A stretch of DNA of 64,000 bases from Streptomyces sp. SID13726 (GTDB lineage Bacteria > Actinomycetota > Actinomycetes > Streptomycetales > Streptomycetaceae), in contig NZ_JAAGLY010000004.1 in NCBI RefSeq assembly GCF_010548375.1, positions 124,001 through 188,000 on the forward strand, given 5' to 3'. A program made the translations under genes and the position numbers. A model generated the notes under the pieces. The model was given only the letters and a program-made list of their open reading frames with translations, ran no database searches and had not been told where the DNA came from. This document shows positions 35,781 through 45,186 of this stretch, piece after piece. Position 1 is the stretch's first letter. Each line of letters starts with the position of its first letter.

Positions 35781-36914
35781 GTGACCGAGACGGTCCTGAG
35801 CACCACCAAGCCGCAGTCCGTCACGGCTGCACCCGTCCAGGCCGCCCCCACGAAGCGCTCCGGCGGCCGCCTGCGTGCCCTGGACGGGCTGCGGCTGATC
35901 GCCGCGCTGATGGTGGCGCTCTACCACTACGGCGGCCGTGGCGGCGAGGTCACCAAGGCCTGGGGCAGCTCGGCCGCGGAGCAGTTCCCCACCCTGCACA
36001 CGCCGTTCGCCTACGGCTGTCTCGGCGTCCAGATCTTCTTCGTGATCAGCGGGTTCGTGATCTGCATGAGCGGCTGGGGCCGCTCGCTGCGTTCCTTCTT
36101 CGCCTCCCGGGTGTCCCGGCTGATGCCCGCCTACTGGGCGGCCGTCATCCTGATCACCGCGGTCTTCGCGCTGCCCTGGGTCGTCTACAAGACGGTCTCG
36201 CCGAGCGACGCCCTGGTGAACCTGACCCTGCTCCAGCAGCCGCTGGGTGTCGACCGGGTGCTCGGCGTCGACTGGACGCTGTGGGCGGAGATCCGCTTCT
36301 ACGCGCTGTTCGCCCTGGTGGTGGTCCTGCCGGGGGCGAGCCGGCGCCGGGTGATCATGTTCTGCGCGTGCTGGACGCTGGCCGCCGCGATCGCGCAGGG
36401 CGCGAAGATGCCGCTGCTGGACATCGTGCTGATGCCGGAGTACGCGCCGTTCTTCATCGGCGGCATGGGCCTCTACCTGGTGTACCGGGACCGCAAGGAC
36501 GTCTACGCCTGGGGCATCGTCGCCGTCAGCTTCCTGATCGGCCAGCACTACGCGGTGCGGGACCTGTGGAACGCCACGGACCCGAACGCCTTCGCGCACC
36601 GCACGACCTTCGGCATCGTCCTGGTCGTCGCCTTCGGGTACCTCGCCGTCGCCGCGATCGCGCTGGGCTGGCTGGACTGGGCGAACTGGCGCTGGCTGAC
36701 GGTGGCCGGGGCGCTGACGTACCCCTTCTACCTGGTGCACGAACACCTGGGCTGGGTCGCCATCCACCTCTTCCACCAGAAGCTGGACATCCCGTCGGGC
36801 GTGACCTTCGGCCTCACGATCGCCTCGATGCTGACACTGGCGTGGCTCCTGAACCGCTTCGTGGAGGACCGACTGACACCGAGGCTGCGCCGGGCTCTGA
36901 GCCAGGCGCGCTGA
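35781..36914 (+). CDS. Acyltransferase family 3 (OafA-like) membrane protein
   Basis: A 377-aa integral membrane protein with about 10 helices. The family start is RALDGLRLIAALMVALYHYGG with the conserved His, followed by GCLGVQIFFVISGFVICMSG and RVSRLMPAYWAAVILIT. Such proteins O-acylate extracellular sugars, here most likely the nonulosonic acid polymer. GTG at 35781 is the start. The last helix ends in MLTLAWLLNRFVEDRLTPRL. It lies in the plus arm of the cluster. Confidence 0.88.
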   Translation: MTETVLSTTKPQSVTAAPVQAAPTKRSGGRLRALDGLRLIAALMVALYHYGGRGGEVTKAWGSSAAEQFPTLHTPFAYGCLGVQIFFVISGFVICMSGWGRSLRSFFASRVSRLMPAYWAAVILITAVFALPWVVYKTVSPSDALVNLTLLQQPLGVDRVLGVDWTLWAEIRFYALFALVVVLPGASRRRVIMFCACWTLAAAIAQGAKMPLLDIVLMPEYAPFFIGGMGLYLVYRDRKDVYAWGIVAVSFLIGQHYAVRDLWNATDPNAFAHRTTFGIVLVVAFGYLAVAAIALGWLDWANWRWLTVAGALTYPFYLVHEHLGWVAIHLFHQKLDIPSGVTFGLTIASMLTLAWLLNRFVEDRLTPRLRRALSQAR

Positions 36915-36992
36915 AACAAGGCGTGCGGAGCTGTTCACCTGACGTTTGCCTCTCCGCCCGCTCGGCCGCCGGGGATTGAGCAGACTGGCTTC

Positions 36993-37865
36993 ATGGGTGA
37001 CGCACAGCAGACGTACACGTATCCCGGGGAACTCCGCGATGTGCCCGGGTGGTTTCCGCCGCTCGACCAGGTCCTGTTCTCCTGGTTCCTGGAACGCCAG
37101 GAGAAACCCGGTGACCTGCTGGAACTCGGTACCTATATGGGCAAGAGCGCGATCCTGACCGCGCGCCATCTGCGGGACGGCGAGAACTTCACGGTCTGCG
37201 ACCTGTTCGGGGGCGAGGCACCGGACGGCGCGAACCGCGCGGAGACCTCGAAGTCGTACGCCTCCCTCACCCGCCAAGCCTTCGAGCGCAACTACCTCTC
37301 CTTCCACGACACCCTGCCCCGGGTGATCGAAGGCCCCAGCTCGGTGATCTCCGGCGAGGTGGCACCGGGTACCTGTCGGTTCGTGCACATCGACGCCTCG
37401 CACCTGTACGAGCATGTGCGCGACGACATCGGCGCGACCAAGGAGATCCTGCGACCCGAGGGCGTGGTCGTCCTGGACGACTTCCGCTCCGAACACACCC
37501 CGGGCGTCTCGGTCGCCGTGTGGGAGGCCGTGCTGAACCGCGGGCTGCGCCCGATCTGTCTCAGCACCCAGAAGCTGTACGGCACCTGGGGCGACCCGGA
37601 GTCGGTGCAGGAGGAGCTGCTGGCGATGCTCCAGGAGCGCACGGACGTCGGGCTGAGCGTGCAGGAGGCGGCGGGGCACCGGCTGGTGCGGGCCCGGGGG
37701 CAGAAGATGCAGGCGCCGTCGTTCCCGCGCTCCCGGCACTATGTCGCCCCGGTGGCCACGCCGGCTCCGGCACCGAAGCCCCGCCGCTCCCCGGCCCGCC
37801 GGATCGCCGTAGACCTGCTACCCCCGGTCGTCACCCGCGCGGTGCGCAAGGTCAGGTCTCGGTAG
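36993..37865 (+). CDS. Class I SAM-dependent methyltransferase (Methyltransf_24)
   Basis: A 290-aa methyltransferase. Motif I is LLELGTYMGKSAILTARHL (E-x-G-x-x-x-G-K-S form of the Methyltransf_24 family), then FTVCDLFGGEAP, FVHIDASHLYEHVRDDIGAT and GVVVLDDFRSEHTPGVSVAV. The metal-type D-D and H residues hint at a catechol-OMT-like or sugar O-methyltransferase. The C-terminal 60 residues are basic. Placed at the end of the plus arm, it probably decorates the polymer (inference). Its stop overlaps the convergent TetR gene by 14 bp. Confidence 0.82.
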   Translation: MGDAQQTYTYPGELRDVPGWFPPLDQVLFSWFLERQEKPGDLLELGTYMGKSAILTARHLRDGENFTVCDLFGGEAPDGANRAETSKSYASLTRQAFERNYLSFHDTLPRVIEGPSSVISGEVAPGTCRFVHIDASHLYEHVRDDIGATKEILRPEGVVVLDDFRSEHTPGVSVAVWEAVLNRGLRPICLSTQKLYGTWGDPESVQEELLAMLQERTDVGLSVQEAAGHRLVRARGQKMQAPSFPRSRHYVAPVATPAPAPKPRRSPARRIAVDLLPPVVTRAVRKVRSR

Positions 37866-38511
37866 TGGGCCGGTACCGCTGCTCGATACCCGCGAGCACC
37901 ACCGCCAGCCCCTCCTCGTAATGGCGGTCGTAATCCTGGAAGATCTCCGCGCCCGCCGCGGCCGACAGGGGGAAGTCGGCCATCAGGCGGGCGCGTTCGG
38001 CCACGTCGTAGCCCTCGCGGCGCTCGCCCGGGAGGGGCTCCACGCCCTGTTCCTCGGTGACGAACCCGAGGGTGTAGAGGTACGACGTCGAGGTCGCCCG
38101 GACCGACTGGGCGAGGGTGAACCCGGCCGCCGTGAACAGGCGCAGGGTCTCCTCCATCTGCTCGACGTGCACGAGTCCCGTGAAGCGTGAGCCGCTGTAG
38201 ACCTTGGCGCCGTCGCGGTAGCCGAGCAGCGCGGTGCGCAGTCCGCGGTTGGACTTGAGCAGCCGCTCCCGCCAGGTGTCGGCCGGGTCGAGCGCGGTGC
38301 CGGCGACCATCCGCCGGTACATCTCCGTGGCCATCTCGTCGAGCAGCGCCTGCTTGTCCTTGAAGTGCCAGTACAGGGCCGGGGCCTTGACGTCGAGCTC
38401 TCGCGCGATGGCCCGCAGGGTGAGGCCGTCGAGACCGACCTCGTTCAGCAGCTTCAGCGCGGTGTCCGCGACCCGGGCCCGGTCGAGGGGCGGGCGTTTC
38501 TCCGTACTCAC
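37852..38511 (-). CDS. TetR family repressor
   Basis: A 219-aa regulator. The HTH spans residues 12-58 (ADTALKLLNEVGLDGLTLRA, then IARELDVKAPALYWHFKDKQ) and matches the TetR subclass with the true TetR-like C-terminal domain (LLDEMATEMYRRM; YSGSRFTGLVHVEQMEETL). GTG at 38511 starts it, 70 bp from the divergent monooxygenase. Two identical palindromes fill the gap. It most likely represses both genes and is released by an aromatic or polyketide-like ligand (inference). Confidence 0.92.
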   Translation of the reverse strand: MSTEKRPPLDRARVADTALKLLNEVGLDGLTLRAIARELDVKAPALYWHFKDKQALLDEMATEMYRRMVAGTALDPADTWRERLLKSNRGLRTALLGYRDGAKVYSGSRFTGLVHVEQMEETLRLFTAAGFTLAQSVRATSTSYLYTLGFVTEEQGVEPLPGERREGYDVAERARLMADFPLSAAAGAEIFQDYDRHYEEGLAVVLAGIEQRYRPTTET

Positions 38512-38520
38512 ACTTGACAG

Positions 38521-38572
38521 CTTAACAGCGTTAAGGGCACGCTCGTAGCCAACGGCACTTAACAGCGTTAAG
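38521..38572. promoter_or_regulatory. Two identical TetR-type operators
   Basis: CTTAACAGCGTTAAG occurs at 38521-38535 and again at 38558-38572, start to start 37 bp. Each has perfect CTTAAC/GTTAAG arms around AGC. The second overlaps the ribosome site of the monooxygenase gene (AAGGAGAAGG), and the first lies 10 bp before the repressor start, so both promoters can be covered. Confidence 0.85.
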
Positions 38573-38581
38573 GAGAAGGTC

Positions 38582-40006
38582 ATGGACACGGAGACCACGG
38601 ACGTACTGGTCGTCGGCGCCGGCCCCACCGGACTCGCCCTCGGCGTCGACCTCGCCCGGCGAGGCGTGCGGGCACTGGTCGTGGAGAAGGCGGACCGGCT
38701 GTTCCCTGGCTCGCGCGGCAAGGGCATCCAGCCGCGCACCATGGAGGTCTTCGACGACTTGGGCGTCCTCGACGCGATCCTCGCGGTCGGCGGCGAGTAC
38801 CCGGTCGGGATGGTCTGGCAGGACGGAAGGCGGGTCGGCGAGCACCGGATGTTCGACGCGGCCGAGGTGACGGACGACTCGCCGTACTCCACGCCCTGGA
38901 TGGTCCCGCAGTGGCGCACCCAGGAGGTGCTCCACGCCCGCCTGGAGGAGCTGGGCGGGCGGGTGTCCTTCGGCCGGGAGGTCGTGGGGTTCGAGCAGGA
39001 CGCGGACGGCGTCACCGTGCGCTTCGCGACCGGCCCCGACGTCCGCACCCGCCACCTGGTCGCCGCCGACGGCGGCCGCTCGGTCGTCCGCAGGACCCTC
39101 GGCATCGGGATGACCGGGGAGACCGTCGACCCGAACCCCCTCCTCGTCGCCGACGTCCGCATCACCGGCCTCGACCGGGACAACTGGCACATCTTCCCGC
39201 CCCGCACCGAGGCCGACGGCTTCCTCTCGATCTGCCCGCTGGCCGGCACCGAGGACTTCCAGGTCGTGGCCCAGTTCCCGGAGGGCACCCGGCCGGAGCT
39301 CTCCCTGGACGCCGTCCGCGAGGTCGTCGCGGCCCGCTCCCACCTCGCCCCCGAGTCGGTGACCGAACTCCGCTGGGCCTCCGACTTCCGGCCCCGCGCG
39401 GCCCTGGCGGACAGCTTCCGCGCCGGCCATGTCTTCCTGGCCGGGGACGCGGCCCACGTCCACTCCCCGGCGGGCGGCCAGGGCCTGAACACCAGCGTCC
39501 AGGACGCGTACAACCTGGGCTGGAAACTGGCCGCGGTCCTGCGCTCCGGCGCCCCGGCCGCCCTGCTCGACACCTACGAGGAGGAACGCCGGCCCATCGC
39601 GGCGGACATGCTCGGCATCTCCACGGGGGTCCACCGAGGCGAGATCCGCCGAGGCGAGGCGACCCGCCAACTCTCCCTGAACTACCGGGACTCATCCCTG
39701 ACGGAGGAGACCCGCCCGCAGGTCACCGGCCTCCGGGCGGGCGACCGGGCCCCCGACGGCAAGCTGGGCGCGGTACGGCTCTTCGACGCGTTCAGGGGCC
39801 CGCACTGGACGCTGGTGGCGGTGGGGCTGGAGGCACCGGAACAGCCGGCATCGGTACGGGTGGTCGAGGGCGAGACGCAGGAGTCGTACGGCAAGGGCCT
39901 GTTCCTGGTGCGCCCGGACGGGTACGTGGGCTGGGCGGGAGAGACCGCTGAAGGACTCGGGACGTACCTCGGGGGCCTGGGCCTCAGGTCACGCGCTGGC
40001 GAGTGA
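38582..40006 (+). CDS. FAD-dependent aromatic monooxygenase
   Basis: A 474-aa class A flavoprotein hydroxylase (PgaE/TetX/Rox-like). FAD dinucleotide site DVLVVGAGPTGLALGVDLAR at residues 7-26, the GSRGKGIQPRTMEVF stretch, DG motif VAADGGRSVVRRTLGI and GD motif FLAGDAAHVHSPAGGQGLN. A C-terminal thioredoxin-like remnant follows (GDRAPDGKLGAVRLFDAFRG). It hydroxylates an aromatic compound with NAD(P)H and oxygen; inactivation of an antibiotic is possible given the TetR pair. ATG at 38582 has AAGGAGAAGG. The 3' end overlaps the convergent LysE gene by 18 bp. Confidence 0.92.
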   Translation: MDTETTDVLVVGAGPTGLALGVDLARRGVRALVVEKADRLFPGSRGKGIQPRTMEVFDDLGVLDAILAVGGEYPVGMVWQDGRRVGEHRMFDAAEVTDDSPYSTPWMVPQWRTQEVLHARLEELGGRVSFGREVVGFEQDADGVTVRFATGPDVRTRHLVAADGGRSVVRRTLGIGMTGETVDPNPLLVADVRITGLDRDNWHIFPPRTEADGFLSICPLAGTEDFQVVAQFPEGTRPELSLDAVREVVAARSHLAPESVTELRWASDFRPRAALADSFRAGHVFLAGDAAHVHSPAGGQGLNTSVQDAYNLGWKLAAVLRSGAPAALLDTYEEERRPIAADMLGISTGVHRGEIRRGEATRQLSLNYRDSSLTEETRPQVTGLRAGDRAPDGKLGAVRLFDAFRGPHWTLVAVGLEAPEQPASVRVVEGETQESYGKGLFLVRPDGYVGWAGETAEGLGTYLGGLGLRSRAGE

Positions 40007-40636
40007 CAGCTTCACCGCGAACCCGAGGAACAGCGCCCCCGCCGCCGAAGTGGCCCCCGCCGACAGCATCCGCCGCCGCCGGAACACCTCGGCCAGCCTG
40101 GTCCCGCCGAAGATCAGCACGGTGAGATACAGGAAGCTGGCCACCTGCGCGAAGGCCCCCAGCACGACGAACGACACCGCCGGATACGCGTACGCCGAGT
40201 CCACGAACTGCACGAAGAACGCCACGAAGAACAGAATCGCCTTCGGGTTGAACAGGCTGATCACCAGGGCCTTGCGGTACGGCCGCTCCCCCGCCGTCTC
40301 GCCGTCGGAGACCTCCGCCACCGGCGACCGCCGGCTGCGCCACATCCCCCACGCCGCCCGCAGCATGCCCACCGCGAGCCAGGTCAGATATCCGGCCCCC
40401 ACGTACTTCACGATCCCGAACAGCACGGCGTTGGCCTGGAGCAGCGAGGCGACCCCGGCCGCGGACAGGGTCATCAGCACGGTGTCCCCGCACCAGACGC
40501 CCGCCGCGGCGGTGTAACCGGCCCGCACTCCGCGCCGGGCGGCGACGGAGACGACGTACAGCGAGTTGGGGCCCGGCAGCAGGACGATCAGGACGAGGCC
40601 GGCCAGATAGGTGGGGAGATCTATGACACCGAACAT
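39989..40636 (-). CDS. LysE family amino-acid exporter
   Basis: A 215-aa membrane protein with six helices. The LysE/RhtB signature is present: YLAGLVLIVLLPGPNSLYVV, GVRAGYTAAAGVWCGDTVL, GAGYLTWLAVGMLRAAWG and the KALVISLFNPKAILFFVAFF motif. It exports an amino acid or derivative. ATG at 40636. It stands 18 bp upstream of nothing co-directional except the mutase gene, which starts far away, so it is probably monocistronic. Confidence 0.9.
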   Translation of the reverse strand: MFGVIDLPTYLAGLVLIVLLPGPNSLYVVSVAARRGVRAGYTAAAGVWCGDTVLMTLSAAGVASLLQANAVLFGIVKYVGAGYLTWLAVGMLRAAWGMWRSRRSPVAEVSDGETAGERPYRKALVISLFNPKAILFFVAFFVQFVDSAYAYPAVSFVVLGAFAQVASFLYLTVLIFGGTRLAEVFRRRRMLSAGATSAAGALFLGFAVKLSLASA

Positions 40637-40654
40637 GAAAAGGAGTGTCGCACG

Positions 40655-42235
40655 CTAGAACGTGTCCGACGGGGCATAGGTCCCCCACACCGAGCGCAGC
40701 GCATCGCACACCTCGCCGACCGTCGCCCGGGCCCTGAGCGCGGATTTCATGGGGTGGAGGACGTTGTCCTCGCCCTCGGCCGCCTTCTTCAGGGCGGAGA
40801 GGGCCGATTCGACCGCGGCCCGGTCCCGGTGCGCGCGCAGGCTCGTGAGGCGTTCGGCCTGCCGGGTCTCGATGGCGGGGTCGACGCGCAGGGGTTCGTA
40901 CGGCTCCTCCTCGTCCAGCCGGAAACGGTTGACGCCGACCACGACCCGGTCACCGGAGTCGGTCTCCTGGGCGATCCGGTAGGCGTTGCGCTCGATCTCG
41001 TTCTTCTGGAAGCCGTGTTCGATGGCGGCGACCGCGCCGCCGAGGTCCTCGACCTTGCCCATCAGGTCAAGGGCGGCCGTCTCGACGTCGTCGGTCATCG
41101 CCTCGATCGCGTACGACCCCGCGAACGGGTCGACCGTCGCCGTCACGTCGGTCTCGTACGCCAGCACCTGCTGGGTCCGCAGGGCCAGCCGCGCCGACTT
41201 GTCCGTCGGGAGCGCGATGGCCTCGTCGAAGGAGTTGGTGTGCAGGGACTGCGTGCCGCCCAACACCGCGGCCAGGCCCTGTACGGCGACCCGGACCAGG
41301 TTCACCTCCGGCTGCTGGGCGGTGAGTTGGACCCCGGCGGTCTGGGTGTGGAAGCGCAGCATCAGGGACCTGGGGTTCCGCGCGCCGAACTCCCCGCGCA
41401 TCACCCGGGCCCAGATCCTGCGCGCCGCACGGAACTTGGCGACCTCTTCGAGGATCGTCGTACGGGCGACGAAGAAGAACGACAGGCGTGGGGCGAAGTC
41501 GTCGACGTCCATGCCGGCCGCGACCGCCGTACGGACGTACTCGATCCCGTCGGCCAGTGTGAACGCGATCTCCTGCGCGGGCGAGGCGCCCGCCTCCGCC
41601 ATGTGGTAGCCGGAGATCGAGATGGTGTTCCACCTCGGGATCGCGGTCCGGCAGTACTGGAAGACGTCCGCGGTCAGCCGGAGGGAGGGCTTGGGCGGGA
41701 AGCAGTAGGTGCCCCGCGCGATGTACTCCTTGAGGACGTCGTTCTGGATCGTGCCCGTGAGCCGGTCGGCGGCGACTCCCTGTTCCTCCGCGACCAGTTG
41801 GTAGAGGAGGAGCAGCAGTGCGGCCGGTGCGTTGATCGTCATCGACGTCGACACCTGGTCCAGCGGGATGCCGTCGAACAGCACCCGCATGTCGTCGACC
41901 GAGTCGATCGCCACGCCGACCTTGCCGACCTCGCCGTGGGCGAGCGGGGCGTCCGAGTCGTGGCCCATCTGGGTGGGCAGGTCGAAGGCGACCGACAGGC
42001 CGGTCGTGCCGTGGGCGATCAGCCGGCGGTAGCGGGCGTTGGACTCCGCCGCCGTGCCGAAACCGGCGTACTGGCGCATGGTCCAGGGGCGGCCGGTGTA
42101 CATCGACGGGTACACGCCCCGTGTGAAGGGGTAGCCGCCCGGTTCGCCGAGCCTCTCCTCGGCGTTCCAGCCCGCCAGGGCCTCGGGACCGTAGACGGGC
42201 TCGATGGGCCGTCCGGACTCCGAATCGCGCGTCAT
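40655..42235 (-). CDS. Acyl-CoA mutase large subunit (methylmalonyl/isobutyryl-CoA mutase family)
   Basis: A 526-aa TIM-barrel subunit of a B12-dependent mutase. Family landmarks: [99 protein letters not shown] and [20 protein letters not shown]. It has no cobalamin domain (no DXHXXG), so a separate small subunit must supply B12; none is in the window. Full methylmalonyl-CoA mutase large chains exceed 700 aa, so the length fits the IcmA-like class. ATG at 42235. Confidence 0.9.
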   Translation of the reverse strand: MTRDSESGRPIEPVYGPEALAGWNAEERLGEPGGYPFTRGVYPSMYTGRPWTMRQYAGFGTAAESNARYRRLIAHGTTGLSVAFDLPTQMGHDSDAPLAHGEVGKVGVAIDSVDDMRVLFDGIPLDQVSTSMTINAPAALLLLLYQLVAEEQGVAADRLTGTIQNDVLKEYIARGTYCFPPKPSLRLTADVFQYCRTAIPRWNTISISGYHMAEAGASPAQEIAFTLADGIEYVRTAVAAGMDVDDFAPRLSFFFVARTTILEEVAKFRAARRIWARVMRGEFGARNPRSLMLRFHTQTAGVQLTAQQPEVNLVRVAVQGLAAVLGGTQSLHTNSFDEAIALPTDKSARLALRTQQVLAYETDVTATVDPFAGSYAIEAMTDDVETAALDLMGKVEDLGGAVAAIEHGFQKNEIERNAYRIAQETDSGDRVVVGVNRFRLDEEEPYEPLRVDPAIETRQAERLTSLRAHRDRAAVESALSALKKAAEGEDNVLHPMKSALRARATVGEVCDALRSVWGTYAPSDTF

Positions 42236-42340
42236 ACTCACCACCGTAGGGCGGACGGGGGCGGACCGCCGCCGGGTCGTTCGCGGGCGGTCGGGTGCGG
42301 GGAGACATCTGGGGACGCCGGTGAGACGACAGGGGACCTG

Positions 42341-43165
42341 ATGCGTAGTAGGGGCATGGGGAGAGCGTTCGCCGCGCTGCTGGTCCTGGCGGTGGCCTGC
42401 GGCTGCACGGTGCGGACCGACGACGGGAAGCGGCATCTGCCGGTGCGGATCGAGGTGCCGAAGCGCAGTACGCCACCGGCGGCGGACGACGATCCGAAGC
42501 CGAGCCCGACGCCACCGCGTACCTCGGCCGCGCCCGCCGTGCTGTGGGCGCGCGGCGACTCCGGGCGGGACGTACGGGAGTTGCAGGCCCGGCTGCGCCA
42601 GGTCGCGTGGCTCTTCGACGGTCCGACGGGGTCGTACGACGATCTCACCGAGCGGGCGGTCAAGGGGTTCCAGGGCAAGCGCGGGCTGCCGAGGACGGGG
42701 AAGACCGACACGGTCACCTGGAAGCGGCTGCTGAACATGACGCACGAGCCGGGGAAGTGGGAGCTGTACCTGATGGGCGGGCAGCCGGCCGACGCGCCGG
42801 ACCCGCGCTGTCTGACCGGGCGGGTGCTGTGCATCAGCAAGAACAGCCGCACCCTGCGCTGGATGATCGACGGGCGGACGGTCATGACCGTGCCGGTGCG
42901 CTTCGGCTCGGTGGGCACCCCGACCCGGGAGGGTGTGTTCAGCGTCTACTGGAAGTCACGGCACCATGTGTCGACGCTCTACGACTCCCCGATGCCGTAC
43001 GCGATGTTCTTCAGCGGCGGCCAGGCGGTGCACTACTCGGCGGACTTCGCGGCCCACGGCTACTCGGGCGGCTCGCACGGCTGTGTGAACGTCCGGGACG
43101 AGGCGGCGATCGCGGATCTCTTCGCCCAGGTGCGGAGCGGCGACAAGGTCGTCGTCCACTGGTGA
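42341..43165 (+). CDS. Lipoprotein L,D-transpeptidase with peptidoglycan-binding domain
   Basis: A 274-aa exported protein. The signal peptide ends in a lipobox (LAVACGC, Cys near residue 20). A Pro/Thr linker leads to a PG_binding_1 domain (about 70-128: [34 protein letters not shown]). The YkuD catalytic domain (about 145-274) contains [15 protein letters not shown] and the SHGCVNVR motif with the active Cys. It makes 3-3 peptidoglycan cross-links or anchors proteins at the wall. ATG at 42341 with AGGGGA before it. ATG at 42356 would shorten the leader. Confidence 0.92.
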   Translation: MRSRGMGRAFAALLVLAVACGCTVRTDDGKRHLPVRIEVPKRSTPPAADDDPKPSPTPPRTSAAPAVLWARGDSGRDVRELQARLRQVAWLFDGPTGSYDDLTERAVKGFQGKRGLPRTGKTDTVTWKRLLNMTHEPGKWELYLMGGQPADAPDPRCLTGRVLCISKNSRTLRWMIDGRTVMTVPVRFGSVGTPTREGVFSVYWKSRHHVSTLYDSPMPYAMFFSGGQAVHYSADFAAHGYSGGSHGCVNVRDEAAIADLFAQVRSGDKVVVHW

Positions 43166-43319
43166 GAGCGGGGAAGTTCAGGGGCGCGGGCGGGACCGGG
43201 GGAACGTGTCCCGCCCGCGCCGAGGTGCACGAGCCGTAGGTACGGGGGGAACCCCGGCTCTGTGCGACGGCCGATGACCAGTCGGCTCACTCAGTACTGC
43301 GCCACGGCCTCCGAAAACG

Positions 43320-43355
43320 TCACACCCGCCGCGGCGGAATCCGTGACGGGTGTGA
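43320..43355. terminator. Terminator between convergent genes
   Basis: TCACACCCG (43320-43328) pairs with CGGGTGTGA (43347-43355). It lies in the 219-bp gap between the L,D-transpeptidase and the membrane protein gene on the other strand. Nothing else is seen there. Confidence 0.55.
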
Positions 43356-43384
43356 TCAGTGCAGGTCAGCGCGGTGCGCAAAGG

Positions 43385-44527
43385 TCAGAGCGCGCTGTAG
43401 GTGGGGGCGGGCGCCGGGTCCGGTGACATCGTTGCCCGGTGCGGGACGGGCGGGGCGGGCGGAGCGGGCGTGTCGGTGGCCACGACGTCGGTGGCGCCGC
43501 CGTCCGTGCCGTGGTGGTTCCCGCCGGAGCCCTTGAACCAGCCGCCGTGTCCGCCGTTGCCGTGTCCCCTGCCGCTGTTCCCGCCGCCGCTGTTTCCGCC
43601 GCCGCCCCAGCCGTCGCGGTCGCCTCGGCCGCTCTTGTCGTTGTCCTCGTTGCCGCCGTCGTCCTCGCCGCCCTTGCCACCGCCCCTGCGGTCGTCGGCG
43701 CCGGTCTTGGTGCCGCCCTCGGACAGCACGCCCTTGCAGTACTTCCAGACCCGCGGCGAGCCGCCCGCCACGCCCTCCAGGGAGCGCTTGCGGCCGGGGT
43801 CGAGGTTCTTGCCGTCCCGTATGTCACGGCAGGCCGAGGCGGCTCCGCCCCAGCCGCCGCCCGGCCGGGCCCCGCGCCCGTCGGAGCCGGTGCCGGAGGC
43901 CTTGCCGGTGTCGTCGCCCGCCGAGTCGCGGGAGCCGCCGGCGCCGGCGGAGGGGCCGGGCGAGGGCACGGTCGGCGAGACGGAGGGCGAGGGGGAGATG
44001 AGCGGGCGGTCCGGGGTGACGGCGGGCGAGACCGTGGCGCCGGGGTCGGGACGGCCCTGCCCGGACGGCTGGAGCACCCCGGTACCGGCCACGACCGCGG
44101 CTCCGCCCACCACGCCCGCGGCCAGTACGGCGGCCAGGGCGAAGTGCGCGGGACGGCGCCGGCGCGGGCGTACGGCCTCCGGATCGGGGGCGCCGATACG
44201 GACGAGACAGGCGTCGTCGGAGTCCGCCCCGGCGCGGTGCCTGCCCTTGACGGGCGGGCCGACCCGGTCGTCCGCGCGCTCGGCGCGCACCTTGCGGAAG
44301 GCGGCCAGCGCGGCCCCCTCGCCGGGCAGGGCGGCGCTGCCCCGCACGGGTTCCGAGGTCAGGGCCTCCAGGGTCTTCGCGAGGCGTTCGGCCTGGTCAC
44401 GGGCGGTCGCGTCGACGGCTTCCAGTGACTCCCCGCGCAGCAGACGCTCCGCCGTCTCGAGGTCCAGCCACCGGTCGGGGGTCCGGGGGTCGTCCCCCGG
44501 ATAGACACAGCGCTCGTCGGCCATCAC
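43385..44527 (-). CDS. Membrane-anchored anti-sigma-like protein with Gly/Asn-rich tail
   Basis: A 380-aa protein that overlaps its ECF sigma gene (ATGA). Residues 1-130 are cytoplasmic and acidic (WLDLETAERLLRGESLEAVD), followed by one membrane helix (FALAAVLAAGVVGGAAVVAG, about 125-148). The outside part is a Pro/Ser linker, a small Cys-containing patch (SACRDIRDGKNLD, VWKYCKGVL) and a long GG-N-S-G/H-rich tail. Position and topology fit an anti-sigma factor of the ECF39-type pairs. No ZAS zinc motif (H-x3-C-x2-C) is present. A paralogous arrangement is at 53571-55267. Confidence 0.7.
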   Translation of the reverse strand: MMADERCVYPGDDPRTPDRWLDLETAERLLRGESLEAVDATARDQAERLAKTLEALTSEPVRGSAALPGEGAALAAFRKVRAERADDRVGPPVKGRHRAGADSDDACLVRIGAPDPEAVRPRRRRPAHFALAAVLAAGVVGGAAVVAGTGVLQPSGQGRPDPGATVSPAVTPDRPLISPSPSVSPTVPSPGPSAGAGGSRDSAGDDTGKASGTGSDGRGARPGGGWGGAASACRDIRDGKNLDPGRKRSLEGVAGGSPRVWKYCKGVLSEGGTKTGADDRRGGGKGGEDDGGNEDNDKSGRGDRDGWGGGGNSGGGNSGRGHGNGGHGGWFKGSGGNHHGTDGGATDVVATDTPAPPAPPVPHRATMSPDPAPAPTYSAL

Positions 44528-45186
44528 ATGTCCTTCTGCGTCCGCGGACGCAGATGCGTCACACTCGCGGACGTCACCGCACTGTCCTGCGGTTCTCTCT
44601 GGGGCGGCAGCGCGTCGAGGGCGCCGGCCGATTCCGGATCCTCGCCGAGGAGTTCGGCGAGCCGCTTCAGGCCCCGGTGCGCGGCGGTCCGTACCGCGCC
44701 GGGACGCTTGCCGAGGGTCTCGGCGGCGGTCTTGGCGTCGAGTCCGACGACCACGCGCAGCACCACGGCCTCGGCCTGGTCCTGGGGCAGCCGGGCGATG
44801 AGCGAGAGGGTGGTGTCGGTGGCCAGGGCCTCGATGGCCTCGCCCGCGGTGTCCGACTCGGCGGCCTTTCCGGTCAGCTCGGTCTCGTCGCCGCCGATGG
44901 CCGGGCGGCGGCCGCGCATCCTGATGTGGTCGAGGGCGCGGTTGCGGGCTATGCGGGCCGCCCAGCCGCGGAACCGGTCCGCGTCCCCGTCGAAACGGTC
45001 CAGGTCACGGGCTATCTGGAGCCAGGCCTCGGAGGCCACGTCCTCGGCGTCCGGATCGCCGACCAGCGTCCGGACGTATCCGAGCAGCCGCGGGTGCACC
45101 GCGCGGTACACAGTCCGGAACGCGGTCTCGTCCCCGTCCTGTGCCGCAAGCACCGCGGCCGTCAACTCCGCGTCGTCCCCCAGCAC
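44524..45186 (-). CDS. ECF RNA polymerase sigma factor (pair 1)
   Basis: A 220-aa ECF sigma factor. Region 2: YRAVHPRLLGYVRTLVGDPD, AEDVASEAWLQIARDLDRF and FRGWAARIARNRALDHIRMR. Region 4: ARLPQDQAEAVVLRVVVGLD, AKTAAETLGKRPGAVRTAAH and RGLKRLAELLG. Starts at GTG 45186 with GAGGA 6 bases upstream. It is 4 bp overlapped with its membrane partner and similar over the whole length to the sigma factor at 54476. Likely answers an envelope signal. Confidence 0.9.
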   Translation of the reverse strand: MLGDDAELTAAVLAAQDGDETAFRTVYRAVHPRLLGYVRTLVGDPDAEDVASEAWLQIARDLDRFDGDADRFRGWAARIARNRALDHIRMRGRRPAIGGDETELTGKAAESDTAGEAIEALATDTTLSLIARLPQDQAEAVVLRVVVGLDAKTAAETLGKRPGAVRTAAHRGLKRLAELLGEDPESAGALDALPPQREPQDSAVTSASVTHLRPRTQKDM

